A DNA stretch of 64,000 bases from an uncultured Eubacteriales bacterium (GCA_900546315.1 URCP01000001.1:42799-106798); one strand, 5' to 3'; shown: positions 8,595 to 18,714, counted from the stretch's first letter. The notes: generated by a model from the sequence alone, not told the origin. Program-made: numbers and translations.

Positions 8595-10049
8595 TTATTC
8601 GTATTTTCCGATGTCTTTTTCGATCTTCGCGATACTCTTGTCCTTAAGCGCCGCGATCTTCGAGGCGACAGCGGTATCGCCGGTGTTCAGCGTATTTATA
8701 AGCGCGGTTTCAATATCGCTTGTCCACCCGAGAATGACATCCGACGCCAGTGTGCGCGTTCTCGAGATGATACCGAGCATCTCGGCGGAATCGTCGTTTC
8801 TCGTGCCCTTCTGCATGAGATACGCGTTGTAGTACGGCTCCATAAGACTTATATGGCTGTCATATGCCATTGCGTCAAGAATGGTGGCTGTCCGCGACAG
8901 GTCCGACACCGAGGACGGCACGACCATCAGTGTGGTTCCCCAGTTCGCCAGAAGCGAGATATAATCCTCCTGTGCCTCGTCGTACTTAGGAACCGGAATA
9001 ACGCCGTAATCGTCCTTCATATCCCTGAGATTCGAGATACAGCCAAGCGTCTCGGAGCAGATCATCGCCCGTCCGCGCAGAAACGCGTCGAGGTCGGACA
9101 TTCCGTCAGCCTTCTCAAAGCAGAGCACGCAGCCGTCCGTCGAGGCGAGCGCGCCCACCTTTTCGTAAATGCCGTACATCTTTTCGCTGTCAGCCCCGAA
9201 AACCGGCTTGCCGTCCTCGATCCACGCGAATCTTCCGCCTGAGCCGTAGATGAACGCGTCGATCATTCCGAAGTGGGTTCCGAAGCCGTACCGGCAGCTT
9301 TCATCCGCTGCTATCGGCAGATAGCTCTCGTCGCCGTTCAGCGTGGCTCCGGCTTTACCGTATTCGGCAAGGCGGTCGACCGTCCATTTTCCCTGTCTTA
9401 CAAGGTCATACGGCAGTTCAAGCCCGACATCCGTCATCGTTTTCTCGTTCATGAACAGAACGACCGTCGCCTCGAACGGGAAAAGGCATATATCGCTCGT
9501 CGTGAAATACAGATGCCCCATAATGTCCGCCGACTCGTTCACCATCTGGTCCCACCAAGGTTTGTCGAGGTTCAGACCGTCGAGCCCTTTCAGGTCACAG
9601 AGGTAGTTGTCCCCGAGAAGCCCGCTCATCGTGTGCGCTGATATCATCGCGGCGGAATACACGTCCTCACCCGCGGTCACCGTCTTTTTTAGCTCGTTAG
9701 CGACATCGTTTATTCCGACCTGCCTGTCGCTTATCACGACGTTGTATCTGTCCTCTATCCGCGAGTTGCGCTCAAACATCGCGTCGCTCACGAGATCTCC
9801 GCTCATCTCTTCAGGGGCGATCATAACGTTCGCCCAGATCTCCGGCTCAATATTCAGGAATGTGAACTCGAATCCGCCGTAATCGGCGGTCGGGTAGATG
9901 TAGTCCGCGGAGGTCACGCTTTCCGCTTCCGGCGTCGTCTTGTCCGTGTCCGGAGCGTCAGTCTCCTTGTCTGCGGTACCGCTGCCGCAGCCCGCCGCGA
10001 ATGAGGAGGCGAGCATGAGAGCCGTTAATGTGATCAGTTCCTTTTTCAT
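8595..10049 (-). CDS. Extracellular solute-binding lipoprotein 1 (LplA-like)
   Basis: ABC-type sugar-binding protein, 484 residues, exported and lipidated. It has a signal peptide with lipobox FAAGC (Cys21), then a Thr/Asp-rich tether to about residue 48, then a two-lobed family-1 binding fold. Features shared with the other five homologues here are a SDAMFERNSRIEDRYNV block, LDKPWWDQMVNE and LPKYDEAQEDYIS-like segments. It is the last gene of the GRE-activase-GH36 run, 152 bp after GH36, so the ligand is probably an oligosaccharide that GH36 degrades. No permease or ATPase gene is nearby, so the rest of the transporter must lie elsewhere. The ligand is unknown. Confidence 0.88.
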   Translation of the reverse strand: MKKELITLTALMLASSFAAGCGSGTADKETDAPDTDKTTPEAESVTSADYIYPTADYGGFEFTFLNIEPEIWANVMIAPEEMSGDLVSDAMFERNSRIEDRYNVVISDRQVGINDVANELKKTVTAGEDVYSAAMISAHTMSGLLGDNYLCDLKGLDGLNLDKPWWDQMVNESADIMGHLYFTTSDICLFPFEATVVLFMNEKTMTDVGLELPYDLVRQGKWTVDRLAEYGKAGATLNGDESYLPIAADESCRYGFGTHFGMIDAFIYGSGGRFAWIEDGKPVFGADSEKMYGIYEKVGALASTDGCVLCFEKADGMSDLDAFLRGRAMICSETLGCISNLRDMKDDYGVIPVPKYDEAQEDYISLLANWGTTLMVVPSSVSDLSRTATILDAMAYDSHISLMEPYYNAYLMQKGTRNDDSAEMLGIISRTRTLASDVILGWTSDIETALINTLNTGDTAVASKIAALKDKSIAKIEKDIGKYE

Positions 10050-10088
10050 TGAAAATTCTCCTTTGAAAATAAAAATTTTTATAAAAAT

Positions 10089-10098
10089 CCCCCCCCCC
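10089..10098. repeat. Homopolymeric C(10) tract
   Basis: Ten consecutive C on the plus strand, 40 bp upstream of the start of binding lipoprotein 1, between A/T-rich flanks. Such a tract can slip during replication or be a sequencing artefact. Confidence 0.9.
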
Positions 10099-10201
10099 GA
10101 AATTTTTACTGCAATTTAATGAAAATCTCAGCAAAGTCTCGGGGAGAGGTCGGAATTTATCTATGTAATCAGGACTGCGCGAATATCGGCGTCAAATAAG
10201 T

Positions 10202-12271
10202 TCAGCCGATTTTAACGTGTCTGTCCGCAAGCGGAATCTTCACGGTGTTCAGCATACCGTTCACCGTGACCTTGTGCTTACCGCTCTCGGTCTCAACCGG
10301 ATACTTCTTCCCGTCGGTGACGACGAAGGCGAACTCGCCGCCCTCATGGAGGTCATATACGCCGTCGAAGCCGCCGGAGACCGCCATTGGGGAGTTGAAC
10401 TTGTCGATGAGACCGAGCACAGCGACGCCGTTCTCAACCGGAACTATCGTATAGAGCCTGAAATCGTCGTGGTCGTTCAGAGTGACATCGAGCGCCTCTC
10501 CGTCCTTCAATACCGTCACATCGCCGGAGAAGTGCTCATACACCGCCACCTCGCGGCAGCCGCAGCCGAGGTCGGCGACCGAAACGGTACCGCTCACCGG
10601 CTTGTTCCCGTGATCGAGGTTGAACGCCGCGATGACGCCGCCCTTCGCGTAGGTATTCTTCACCTTGAAGATCCTGCCGTTCGTCTCCGGGTCGGACACG
10701 AGGCAGTCCTTCGTCGGGATCGCCGGGTTCTCCGGGCGGAGGATTCGGCCGTCACTGTAGCAGAGCGGCTCGAAGATCTCAGGACGGCTCCTGCCGATCC
10801 TATCGCTGACGTAGATCGGTCCGCCGGAGATCGCGCGCAGGACGCTGTTCTTCTTCGCCTGCTCGTCGTCGGACCACCACATATCCCAGTCGCTCCAGTA
10901 GAACATACCCTGAATGAGCGAGTTGTAGCTGCACGCGAGGATATGGCGGATGAACCACTCGCGGTTCTCCGGCTGGAAGTCGCCGGAGCAGCGGGAAACC
11001 GCGCCGGACGGACGGTTGAACATATTCTCGCTCGCCATGCCCATGCAGTTTATGATATCATTGTCGAAATGCGATCCGACCGAGCTCGTGATCGCCCTCT
11101 GGATATTTCTCGCCGCCTCGCCGAGCGGGTAGACGTTCTTATAATTGTCCGCGATGAAACCCTGATTGTCGATCTTCACGAAGTCGGTCCCACAGTGCTT
11201 CAGGAAGTCGTGGAACGCGCTGTAGAACAGGAACGCCTTGTCAGGCTCAAGGCTCGGCATGAGCCTTCCGTTCGGCGTCTCGATGAGCAGATCGCGGTAC
11301 TTCTCCGCGAGCTCCGACTCAGGGTCGATGCCAGCCCAGTATCCGCTCGTCGGGTGCCACATACCGATTTTCAGACCGTACTTCTTCATCTTATCAAGGC
11401 AGTCCTTGAGCCCGCCGGGGAATCTCTTCGGGTCAGCCTCGAAGCTGCGTATCTTCGACGAATGCATGACCGAGAACATACCGGTCTCGCGTGTGAGGTC
11501 GTCCGGGATATCGCGGAGCTTGTCGCACTCAGCCCACATATCGTCGATGATCGCCCATCTGAATGGAATCTTCTTCGCCTTTATCTCCTCGCACTTTTCG
11601 AGCAGACCCTCGGTGCTGACGCGTATCTCGAGCGCGTCCCACGAGCACCAGCCGAGGTATTCGAATATTTCCGGATAGCGGCGTTCTTCTCTGACCGGGC
11701 AGCCATTGTCAAGCAGCTTCATCGCGAGCTTCGCGCAGTCGTTCATCAGCGTGTACGGCTCGTCGCCCTCGCCGTAAACAGCCGCGAGCGTGTCGCAGTC
11801 GGAGAGGTCGGAAACGTTCGCGAACAGATAGAGTTCAGCCCCGTTCTCATTGCCGCGCAGAGCCGCCTTATAGCGCTTGTCGACTATCGGAAGGATGAAG
11901 CCGTACTTCCCGTCTGTCTTCTTATAAAGCAGCGCCTGCGTCCTGTTCTGTATCTTTGAGAGATCGTCGCCGAACTGCGGTCTGCACCAGTGCGGGCAGC
12001 TCTGGAAGTTCGCCATATATCCCTCGATATCGCCGAGCGACGGGATAATGAAGCTAACTGCCGTGTCAGCGTCAAAGCATCCGCCCTTGACCGACGCCTT
12101 CACATACGCCGCGGTCAGCCTGCCGCACTTCTTTTCGGTTATCGCGGAAGAGACCGTCGTCTTTCCTTCCTTGAGGGTGAACTTGCCCTTGCAGCGTCCG
12201 TCCGCGAGAGAAAGACAGCTCTCGTTTCCGGCAAGACGCGCGGTTGCCTTTGCGTTTTCAAACAGATTCAT
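10202..12271 (-). CDS. GH36 raffinose-synthase/Sip1-like alpha-galactosidase
   Basis: Protein of 689 residues from the GH36 subgroup that includes plant Sip1/raffinose synthases and bacterial alpha-galactosidases. There is no signal peptide, so it is intracellular. Visible landmarks are GWCSWDALE and WAIIDDMWAE at the start of the (beta/alpha)8 barrel, the nucleophile in DFVKIDNQG, and the acid/base Asp in SRCSGDF. An N-terminal beta-sandwich covers about residues 1-190. It would release galactose from, or transfer galactosyl units among, raffinose-type sugars taken up by the neighbouring binding protein. It follows the glycyl radical activase after 28 bp on the same strand, so it belongs to that operon. 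Confidence 0.88.
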   Translation of the reverse strand: MNLFENAKATARLAGNESCLSLADGRCKGKFTLKEGKTTVSSAITEKKCGRLTAAYVKASVKGGCFDADTAVSFIIPSLGDIEGYMANFQSCPHWCRPQFGDDLSKIQNRTQALLYKKTDGKYGFILPIVDKRYKAALRGNENGAELYLFANVSDLSDCDTLAAVYGEGDEPYTLMNDCAKLAMKLLDNGCPVREERRYPEIFEYLGWCSWDALEIRVSTEGLLEKCEEIKAKKIPFRWAIIDDMWAECDKLRDIPDDLTRETGMFSVMHSSKIRSFEADPKRFPGGLKDCLDKMKKYGLKIGMWHPTSGYWAGIDPESELAEKYRDLLIETPNGRLMPSLEPDKAFLFYSAFHDFLKHCGTDFVKIDNQGFIADNYKNVYPLGEAARNIQRAITSSVGSHFDNDIINCMGMASENMFNRPSGAVSRCSGDFQPENREWFIRHILACSYNSLIQGMFYWSDWDMWWSDDEQAKKNSVLRAISGGPIYVSDRIGRSRPEIFEPLCYSDGRILRPENPAIPTKDCLVSDPETNGRIFKVKNTYAKGGVIAAFNLDHGNKPVSGTVSVADLGCGCREVAVYEHFSGDVTVLKDGEALDVTLNDHDDFRLYTIVPVENGVAVLGLIDKFNSPMAVSGGFDGVYDLHEGGEFAFVVTDGKKYPVETESGKHKVTVNGMLNTVKIPLADRHVKIG

Positions 12272-12299
12272 TTTTCGTAGTTCCTTTCAGGATTTATTT

Positions 12300-13121
12300 T
12301 TACCGACTGAGCTTCGCGTTTCTGAACAATGTCAGATCGACCTCGCGGTTCTTTTTATTCTCAAGGGTGTAGACCCTTCCGACGCCCTCGTACTTCGCGC
12401 CGGCGAAGCTGTTGTAGCCGAGGAGCTCGACCGGACTGTCGCCGACGATCTCCGCTATCGCCGCGAGATTTTCCCTCGTGTCGGTGATGTCGGGTATCAG
12501 CGGGACTCGAATCAGGTGCGGTTTGCCGCTCGCCTTCAGCCGCTCAAAATTCGCGAGGATCGGTGAATTATCGACCCCGCACCACTTTTTGTGCTGCTCC
12601 GGGTCGGCGAGCTTTATGTCCATCATCACAAAGTCTGCGTTGTCTATCACGGACATATATCTATCCGCCGAGGTGAAGCCGCAGGTTTCCACAGCTCTGT
12701 GGATCTTCTTCTCTCCGAGAAGCCCGAGAAGCTCCGACACGAACTCCGCCTGCATTGTAGGCTCTCCGCCCGACACCGTAACCCCGCCGCCGGACGACGC
12801 GAAGAAATCCGCTTCCCTCGCGAGCTTTTCGGCGAGCTTTCCGGCGTCCCACGTCTTTCCGATGATCGAGACGAGCCCGTCCGGACAGGCATGTATGCAG
12901 CGGTGGAACGGCTGGCACTCGGGATGAGTACACGGCTTCAGGCACCGCCCGCAGTGCCTGCATCTCGCCGTCCTCACCATTATCTCCGGCTCCGGTGACA
13001 GTCCCTCCGGGTTGTGACACCACTTGCAGGAGAGCGGACAGCCCTTCATGAACACCGTTGTGCGCACACCGGGTCCGTCGTGAACCGAAAACTCCTTGAT
13101 ATCAAATATCGTTCCGGTCAT
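12300..13121 (-). CDS. Glycyl radical enzyme activase (radical SAM, with ferredoxin-like insert)
   Basis: Radical SAM enzyme of 273 residues that abstracts hydrogen from the active-site glycine of its partner enzyme. The SAM-cluster motif is CPLSCKWC (CxxxCxxC) near residue 28. A ferredoxin-like insert with eight further cysteines (CRHCGRC, then C..C..C..CP, about residues 53-80) can carry two extra [4Fe-4S] clusters, as in activases of non-PFL glycyl radical enzymes. VSGGEPTMQ is the usual GGE motif. It starts one base after the stop of the glycyl radical enzyme gene at 13123, so the two are co-translated and it is almost certainly that enzyme's activase. Confidence 0.93.
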   Translation of the reverse strand: MTGTIFDIKEFSVHDGPGVRTTVFMKGCPLSCKWCHNPEGLSPEPEIMVRTARCRHCGRCLKPCTHPECQPFHRCIHACPDGLVSIIGKTWDAGKLAEKLAREADFFASSGGGVTVSGGEPTMQAEFVSELLGLLGEKKIHRAVETCGFTSADRYMSVIDNADFVMMDIKLADPEQHKKWCGVDNSPILANFERLKASGKPHLIRVPLIPDITDTRENLAAIAEIVGDSPVELLGYNSFAGAKYEGVGRVYTLENKKNREVDLTLFRNAKLSR

Positions 13122-13122
13122 A

Positions 13123-15093
13123 TCAGACAGTGTATTCCTGACGCGCTATGACGTGATCCTGATATTCCTTGTCGAGCTCGACGAAGTACGCGCTCCAGCC
13201 CCAGATCCTGACGACAAGGCGCTTGTGATCCTCGGGATGCTTCTGCGCGTCCTTCATTGTCTCGAGGTTCACGGCGTTCAGCTGGAGCTGATGTCCTCCG
13301 CGGTCTATGAAATACTTCACGATCGACGCGACCTTCTCAAGGCTGCCCTCGCCGCGGAAAACGCTGTTGTGGAACTCGAGCGTGAGCGGTCCACCGTTTA
13401 TCGCGCGCACAAAATGCTGCTTCGTGAAGGACTTCACGACGGAAACCGGTCCTGAGACCTTCGCGAACAGGCTCGCCGAGAAGTTCGTGCCGAAAGGCTC
13501 TCCGCTGCGGCGGCCGTCCGGGGACGCGCCGATCTCTCTCGCGTGCCAGAGGTAGAACATAGCGCTTCCGGTTCCCGCGCGCCAAACGCCGCCCTCGCAG
13601 TTCTTCTTTCCTTCAAGGCAGTCGGCGAAGGTGTCGAGCAGCTCAACCGAGATATTGTCGACATAATCGTCGTCACAGCCCATCTTCGGCGCCTCGTTTC
13701 TGAGCTTGTCAAGAAGCTCCGGAGAGTTCTCAAAGTTCTCGTCCACCGCCTTCAGCATATCCGCGGCGCTTATGTACTTTTCGTCAAAGACATACTTCTT
13801 TATAGCGGCGAGCGAGTCAGCGGCGGTCGCGATTCCTGTTCCGTGCATACCGAAATTGCGATATTTTATGTCGTCGAGCATCACGCCCATGAACGGCGAC
13901 GGGACGAACCACAGATCGTGTATGCCGTTCATTATTTCCTCGCACTCCGAGTTAATCTCCTTCTTCGTGAGCGCCATGACCTCGTCGAAGTCCTTGCAGT
14001 CTGTAAAGCCGTTGTGGAGCATCCTGTCCACCGCCTTCGGGTAGGACATCGCGCCGATATTCACGACGTCGAACGCGCATCCGGGAATGATGAACTCCCA
14101 GCAAGCGGCGACGACATAGTTCGCGGCGTCCTCCGGCGCGTATCCCTTGCGCTTCAGCCCCTCAATGACGACGTCGTCGTTCGAGTACTGCGGGAAACCG
14201 AGCCCCGCCTTCGTGAGCTCAGTGCCGAGTATGTACTGCTCCATCGGCGTCTTCTTCGACACGCGGAGATTTATCTTCGGGTCGATGAGCTTCAGGTCGC
14301 GGCTCGCGATCAGGCAGAGCCTAGAGAGCTCGTTGAAGACGTCATTTCCGTTCTCGTCGATGCCGCCGAGGACCATCGACTGTCCGTTGTCTCCCTGCTG
14401 AACGCCGACATAGAGATCCGAGTCCTTGTTGAACGAGATGAAGAAGTCCTTCAGAAGCTCGAGCGCCGTCTCCTCGGTATAGACGCCCTTGTCCATATCC
14501 GCCCTGAAATACGGATACATATACTTGTCAAAGCGTCCGGTGGTGTTGTGATAGTTGCCCTCGAGCCAGAGCGAGAAATGCAGGATGCGGAACATCTGCA
14601 GAGCCTCGCGGAAGCTCGTCGCGCCGTATCTCGGCACTCTCTCGAGCACCTTCGCGATATCCTCGCGGCCGACCCTCAGCGCCTCCTCGCGGTATCTGTC
14701 GGCGAGAGCGATTATATTGTCAATGGCGCGCTTTCCGTACTCGTCCGCGCCCTTCCTCAGAGCGAGAAGACCCTTCGATATCGCCTTTTCGTAATCCGGC
14801 GAGAGGTTCGAGATATATCCGAGCTCGTGGATGAAGTGCTTCGAGCGTATCTCCTTCCACTCATCCTCAGTGAAGCAGTCCGGGATATTCTTCACCGTGC
14901 GGACAAAGCAGATCTTCTCGTCCGGGAGAATGTGCGGCTTCTCTGCCTTCGTGAGCCTCTCAAAGCGATCCGCCATCCTCTCGACCGGGCTCATCTTTGC
15001 CTCGCTGTATATCTTCGCGAGCGGTTCGGTGTATTCCTCGCGGAAAGCGTGATGCTTCTTCGCGAGAACATATTCAAGCAGTTCTTGTGACAT
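13123..15093 (-). CDS. Glycyl radical enzyme, short form, substrate unknown
   Basis: Protein of 656 residues from the pyruvate formate-lyase superfamily. The radical glycine is G632 in VRIWGWSAYF and the thiyl cysteine is C331 in VAACWEF. The Cys-x-Glu arrangement (C331, E333) matches eliminases such as glycerol/propanediol dehydratase and choline TMA-lyase (GCVE), and not PFL, which has two adjacent cysteines. At 656 residues it is well below the usual 770-850. A consensus promoter lies upstream, and activase, GH36 and a binding lipoprotein follow. The divergent neighbour is L-fucose isomerase, which would fit a role on a deoxy-sugar product, but there are no microcompartment genes. AAAGGA lies 9 nt before the ATG. 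The specific reaction is not known. Confidence 0.9.
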   Translation of the reverse strand: MSQELLEYVLAKKHHAFREEYTEPLAKIYSEAKMSPVERMADRFERLTKAEKPHILPDEKICFVRTVKNIPDCFTEDEWKEIRSKHFIHELGYISNLSPDYEKAISKGLLALRKGADEYGKRAIDNIIALADRYREEALRVGREDIAKVLERVPRYGATSFREALQMFRILHFSLWLEGNYHNTTGRFDKYMYPYFRADMDKGVYTEETALELLKDFFISFNKDSDLYVGVQQGDNGQSMVLGGIDENGNDVFNELSRLCLIASRDLKLIDPKINLRVSKKTPMEQYILGTELTKAGLGFPQYSNDDVVIEGLKRKGYAPEDAANYVVAACWEFIIPGCAFDVVNIGAMSYPKAVDRMLHNGFTDCKDFDEVMALTKKEINSECEEIMNGIHDLWFVPSPFMGVMLDDIKYRNFGMHGTGIATAADSLAAIKKYVFDEKYISAADMLKAVDENFENSPELLDKLRNEAPKMGCDDDYVDNISVELLDTFADCLEGKKNCEGGVWRAGTGSAMFYLWHAREIGASPDGRRSGEPFGTNFSASLFAKVSGPVSVVKSFTKQHFVRAINGGPLTLEFHNSVFRGEGSLEKVASIVKYFIDRGGHQLQLNAVNLETMKDAQKHPEDHKRLVVRIWGWSAYFVELDKEYQDHVIARQEYTV

Positions 15094-15149
15094 ATAATCA
15101 AGTCCTTTCCTTGGGATAAATCCGTATGGTATTCCGAGCTTACAATTAT

Positions 15150-15177
15150 ATTATAACAGAGTTTGTCCGCTTGTCAA
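15150..15177 (-). promoter_or_regulatory. Promoter of the GRE-activase-GH36 operon
   Basis: The minus strand reads perfect TTGACA, 16 bp, perfect TATAAT, about 55 bp before the GRE start. Confidence 0.75.
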
Positions 15178-15293
15178 TATTTTTCACTGGACATAAATAT
15201 ACTTTTTCTGGTCATACCGGGCGAGAAAACAACGCGGCGCGTTACCGACGCGAATATTTACCGGAATCTGCATAAAAAAAACTGAAAATTCCA

Positions 15294-15322
15294 TTGATTT
15301 CCGGAGCGGGATGTGGTAATAT
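15294..15322 (+). promoter_or_regulatory. Promoter of fucI
   Basis: TTGATT, 17 bp, TAATAT, upstream of the fucI ribosome binding site. The divergent GRE promoter lies 117 bp away. Confidence 0.55.
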
Positions 15323-15389
15323 AGATATAGACGCGGTCTGTCCGCGCCCTTACATTAAAAAATCAATTTTTCACAAAGGAGATTTACAT

Positions 15390-17156
15390 ATGAACAAACC
15401 GATCATAGGTATCCGCCCCATCATCGACGGACGCCGCAGAGGCATCCGCGAGAGCCTTGAAGACCAGACCATGAACATGGCGAAGGCGGCGAAGGAACTC
15501 ATCGAGTCAAAGCTCTTCTACCCGGACGGCACCCACGTCGAGTGCGTCATCGCCGACACAACGATCGGCGGCGGGGCGGAGGCTGCTGCCTGCGCCGAGA
15601 AATTCTCGAAGCTCAACGTCTGCGCGACCCTCTCGGTCACTCCCTGCTGGTGCTACGGCAGCGAGACGATGGACCTCGATCCCCTGACCACCAAGGCTGT
15701 CTGGGGCTTCAACGGAACCGAGCGCCCCGGCGCCGTATATCTCGCGGCTGTCATGGCGGCTCACGCGCAGAGAGGTCTCCCGGCGTTCGCCATCTACGGT
15801 CACGACGTTCAGGACATGAACGACACCACCATCCCGGCTGACGTGGAGGAGAAGATCCTGCGTTTCGCGCGCTGTGCAATCGCTGTCGGAATGATGCGCG
15901 GCAAGGCGTACTGCGGACTCGGAGCGGTCGCGATGGGTATCGCGGGCTCATTTGAGGATCCGGACTTCTTACAGAAGTATCTCGGTATCCGCGCGGAGTG
16001 GGTTGACATGGTCGAAATCCTCAGAAGGATAGACCTTGGCATCTACGATCACGCCGAGTACGAGAAGGAACTCGCGTGGATCAAGAAGAACTGCAAGAAG
16101 GGACTCGAGGTCAACATCCCCGAACTTCAGAACAACGCGGAACAGGACGAGAAGGAATGGGAATTCATCGCGAAGATGACTATCATCGTCCGCGACATAA
16201 TGCTTGGAAACCCTGTCCTGGCGGACATGGGATATGTCGAGGAGTCGAACGGCAGAAACGCCATCTTCGGCGGCTTCCAGGGTCAGCGCCAGTGGACCGA
16301 CTACAAGCCGAACGCTGACTTCACCGAGGCTATTCTCAACACGACCTTTGACTGGAACGGCAAGCGTCCTCCGTTCATTCTCGCTACCGAGAACGACGGA
16401 CTCAACGGACTCGCGATGCTGCTTCTGAATCTTGTCACGAACCGTCCGGCTATCTTCTCTGACGTGCGCACATACTGGTCACCCGACGCTGTTAAGAGAG
16501 TGGCGGACTATGAAGTGACCGGCAAAGCGGCGAACGGCTTCATGCACCTTATAAACTCCGGCGCTTCGGCGCTCGACGGAAACGGCGCTTCGAAGGACGA
16601 GAACGGCGAGTCCGTCATGAAGGAATGGTGGAACGTCACCGACGCCGATATGCAGGCAATGCTTGAGGCAACCAAGTGGGCTCCAGCAAACAAAGGCTAC
16701 TTCAGAGGCGGCGGATTCTCAAGCCAGTATGTCTCCAAGGGCGAAATGCCCGTGACCATGGTGAGAGTCAACCTTGTTGACAAGCTCGGACCGGTCATTC
16801 AGATTGCCGAGGGTTACACCGTTGAGCTTCCGGAAAAGGTTAACCACGCTCTTCTCGACCGCACCGACCCGACCTGGCCGTCCATCTGGTTCGCACCGTC
16901 GCTCACCGGCGAAGGCGCGTTCACGGATGTATACAGCGTAATGGCAAACTGGGGCGCAAACCACGGCGCGTCCGTATACGGACACGTCGGCGCGGACATC
17001 ATCACACTGGCGTCGATGCTCAGAATTCCGGTTTCGATGCACAACGTCCCGGCAGACAAGATCTACCGCCCGCACGCGTGGTCCGCTTTCGGCACCACCA
17101 ACACCGAAGACGCTGACTACAGAGCCTGCGCGGCTTACGGTCCGTTATACAAATAA
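15390..17156 (+). CDS. fucI: L-fucose isomerase
   Basis: Converts L-fucose to L-fuculose (also D-arabinose to D-ribulose), the first step of fucose catabolism in the cytosol. At 588 residues it has the normal length for FucI. Conserved blocks include the N-terminal [23 protein letters not shown], the metal-binding glutamate in [10 protein letters not shown], the aspartate in [10 protein letters not shown], and [12 protein letters not shown] near the C-terminus. I chose the ATG at 15390 because AAAGGAG is 8 nt upstream; in-frame codons further up have none. It is a single-gene unit with its own promoter and a perfect terminator, divergent from the glycyl radical enzyme operon. Fuculokinase and fuculose-phosphate aldolase are not in the window. 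Confidence 0.96.
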   Translation: MNKPIIGIRPIIDGRRRGIRESLEDQTMNMAKAAKELIESKLFYPDGTHVECVIADTTIGGGAEAAACAEKFSKLNVCATLSVTPCWCYGSETMDLDPLTTKAVWGFNGTERPGAVYLAAVMAAHAQRGLPAFAIYGHDVQDMNDTTIPADVEEKILRFARCAIAVGMMRGKAYCGLGAVAMGIAGSFEDPDFLQKYLGIRAEWVDMVEILRRIDLGIYDHAEYEKELAWIKKNCKKGLEVNIPELQNNAEQDEKEWEFIAKMTIIVRDIMLGNPVLADMGYVEESNGRNAIFGGFQGQRQWTDYKPNADFTEAILNTTFDWNGKRPPFILATENDGLNGLAMLLLNLVTNRPAIFSDVRTYWSPDAVKRVADYEVTGKAANGFMHLINSGASALDGNGASKDENGESVMKEWWNVTDADMQAMLEATKWAPANKGYFRGGGFSSQYVSKGEMPVTMVRVNLVDKLGPVIQIAEGYTVELPEKVNHALLDRTDPTWPSIWFAPSLTGEGAFTDVYSVMANWGANHGASVYGHVGADIITLASMLRIPVSMHNVPADKIYRPHAWSAFGTTNTEDADYRACAAYGPLYK

Positions 17157-17170
17157 GACCTGAAACACAT

Positions 17171-17212
17171 ACAGCGCCGTCCCGCTTAAGCGGGACGGCG
17201 CTGTAGTTTTTT
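17171..17212 (+). terminator. Terminator of fucI
   Basis: Perfect 34-base palindrome (arms ACAGCGCCGTCCCG) followed by AGTTTTTT. It also separates fucI from the convergent lipoprotein gene. Confidence 0.9.
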
Positions 17213-17217
17213 GTTAT

Positions 17218-18657
17218 TCAGTTCGCTTTGTAGACGTCTGTTATCAGCTTCTGGACGTTGTCCGCCACCTTATTCTTCACCTTCGCGTAGTAGGTCGGGA
17301 GGGATTCGCCGGATGTGATCACCGAGATTATGCTGAAGTCCGCCGCCTCGTCGTAGAAGGACGCGCTGTCATTGATTATCGGTATCATCTGCTCCGACTC
17401 GGTGTCGCGCGCTATCTTGACCGTCAGCGCAACGTCGAAATACGCCGGCACAACCGTATTGTAGGACACTGCGGACATTACCTCGAGCACCGCTCCGGTG
17501 AGCTCCGGTCTCGTGTTCGTCACCGGGATATAGCTGAGCCCCGCGCAGTTTCCGACGCGGACGTTGTAGCCTTCCTGCGCCTCGTCAAACTTCGGGTAAG
17601 GAACAAAGCCGAAATCGTCCTTCATATCACGCATATTCCGGATATCGCCGAGACTCGAGTGATCAAACATCAGAGTACCGTTCTTGAACGCCGTGTCGAA
17701 GGTTCCGTAAGTCGCCGTCTCATACGCCGCGCCGTCCATCGCGAAAAGCTCGTTCATCTTTTCGACAACCGCGATGTTGCGCTCGGTCTCTATCGATATG
17801 ACCGGCATATTGTCCTTGTCCTTCGTTATGACGTCTCCGCCGAGAGCCATGTAGAGCGACGGGACGCTCTCCCAGAGCCAGCCCCAATAGCCGAACTGGT
17901 CGACATTCGGGTCAATGATCGTGTCACCATTAAGATCGCGCGTTGCGCTCGCGACCATTTCGACAAATCTGTCATATGTCCACTTCCCGTCAAGCACAAG
18001 CTGATAGGGATAATCATACCCCGCCTCATTGACAAGACGCTTGTTGAATGCGAGGATATGCGACGCTCTCAGTATCTCGAGGTTGTACATTCCGGTCATC
18101 GCGTATATCTTGTTGCCGTAATTAATGTCGCGTATACAGTTCGCATACCAGTACGGCTTCGAAAAGTCTACATTCGGAAGCGTATTCCAGTCAATGAAGC
18201 ACCCCTCGGAGATAAGCCCCGGCATACCGGAATGCTGAACGTGGATGAAGAGATCATTCGAGGTATCGCCTGACATGACGAACGAACGTATCTGCTGCGT
18301 CGCGGCGCCCTGCGAGCCTCCGTCCGTAGCGAATCCGCCTTCGGTGAATTTCAGACTGATTCCGAGCCGCTCCTCCACAGCGCGGTTGCGCTCCCATATT
18401 GCGTCGTCAACATTGTCACCCGTCTCTTCCTCAACAAACATCGTTTTGACCGGATACGCGAGATAAATATTGAATTCCTCGCCGTCAAAACGTATGTCCC
18501 CGAGATCGTCTGTGACCGTTTTTTCAGTCTCCTCCACGGTCGTCGACTCCTCGGTATTTCCTGAAGTATCATCCTTCTCCGTGCCTGCGGAAGAACCGCA
18601 GGACACCGCGGACACAAGCATCAGAAGGGCGAGGACAAACGAAATCTTTCTGTTCAT
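17218..18657 (-). CDS. Extracellular solute-binding lipoprotein 2 (LplA-like)
   Basis: Exported sugar-binding lipoprotein of 479 residues. The signal peptide ends at lipobox SAVSC (Cys20), followed by a Thr/Glu/Asp-rich linker and a family-1 binding fold. It shares IWERNRAVEERLGI, FSKPYWYANCI and PYPKFDEAQEGYNVR blocks with its five paralogues in this window. It has its own consensus promoter and no co-directed transporter genes, so it is a monocistronic binding protein that must dock onto a permease encoded elsewhere. The ligand is not predictable. Confidence 0.88.
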   Translation of the reverse strand: MNRKISFVLALLMLVSAVSCGSSAGTEKDDTSGNTEESTTVEETEKTVTDDLGDIRFDGEEFNIYLAYPVKTMFVEEETGDNVDDAIWERNRAVEERLGISLKFTEGGFATDGGSQGAATQQIRSFVMSGDTSNDLFIHVQHSGMPGLISEGCFIDWNTLPNVDFSKPYWYANCIRDINYGNKIYAMTGMYNLEILRASHILAFNKRLVNEAGYDYPYQLVLDGKWTYDRFVEMVASATRDLNGDTIIDPNVDQFGYWGWLWESVPSLYMALGGDVITKDKDNMPVISIETERNIAVVEKMNELFAMDGAAYETATYGTFDTAFKNGTLMFDHSSLGDIRNMRDMKDDFGFVPYPKFDEAQEGYNVRVGNCAGLSYIPVTNTRPELTGAVLEVMSAVSYNTVVPAYFDVALTVKIARDTESEQMIPIINDSASFYDEAADFSIISVITSGESLPTYYAKVKNKVADNVQKLITDVYKAN

Positions 18658-18714
18658 TGCAAACTCCTTTTTGTGATATAATCATATTTTTCAAGGTTAT
18701 TCCAACAACATATA

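Noticed and set aside
10217..11959. 580-codon plus-strand frame opposite GH36
   Set aside because: Arg/Val/Glu-rich antisense shadow of a well-supported GH36 gene, with no domain or ribosome binding site.
17171..17212. Perfect 34-base palindrome as a regulatory operator
   Set aside because: Its position directly after the fucI stop and the following T run make a terminator the simpler reading.
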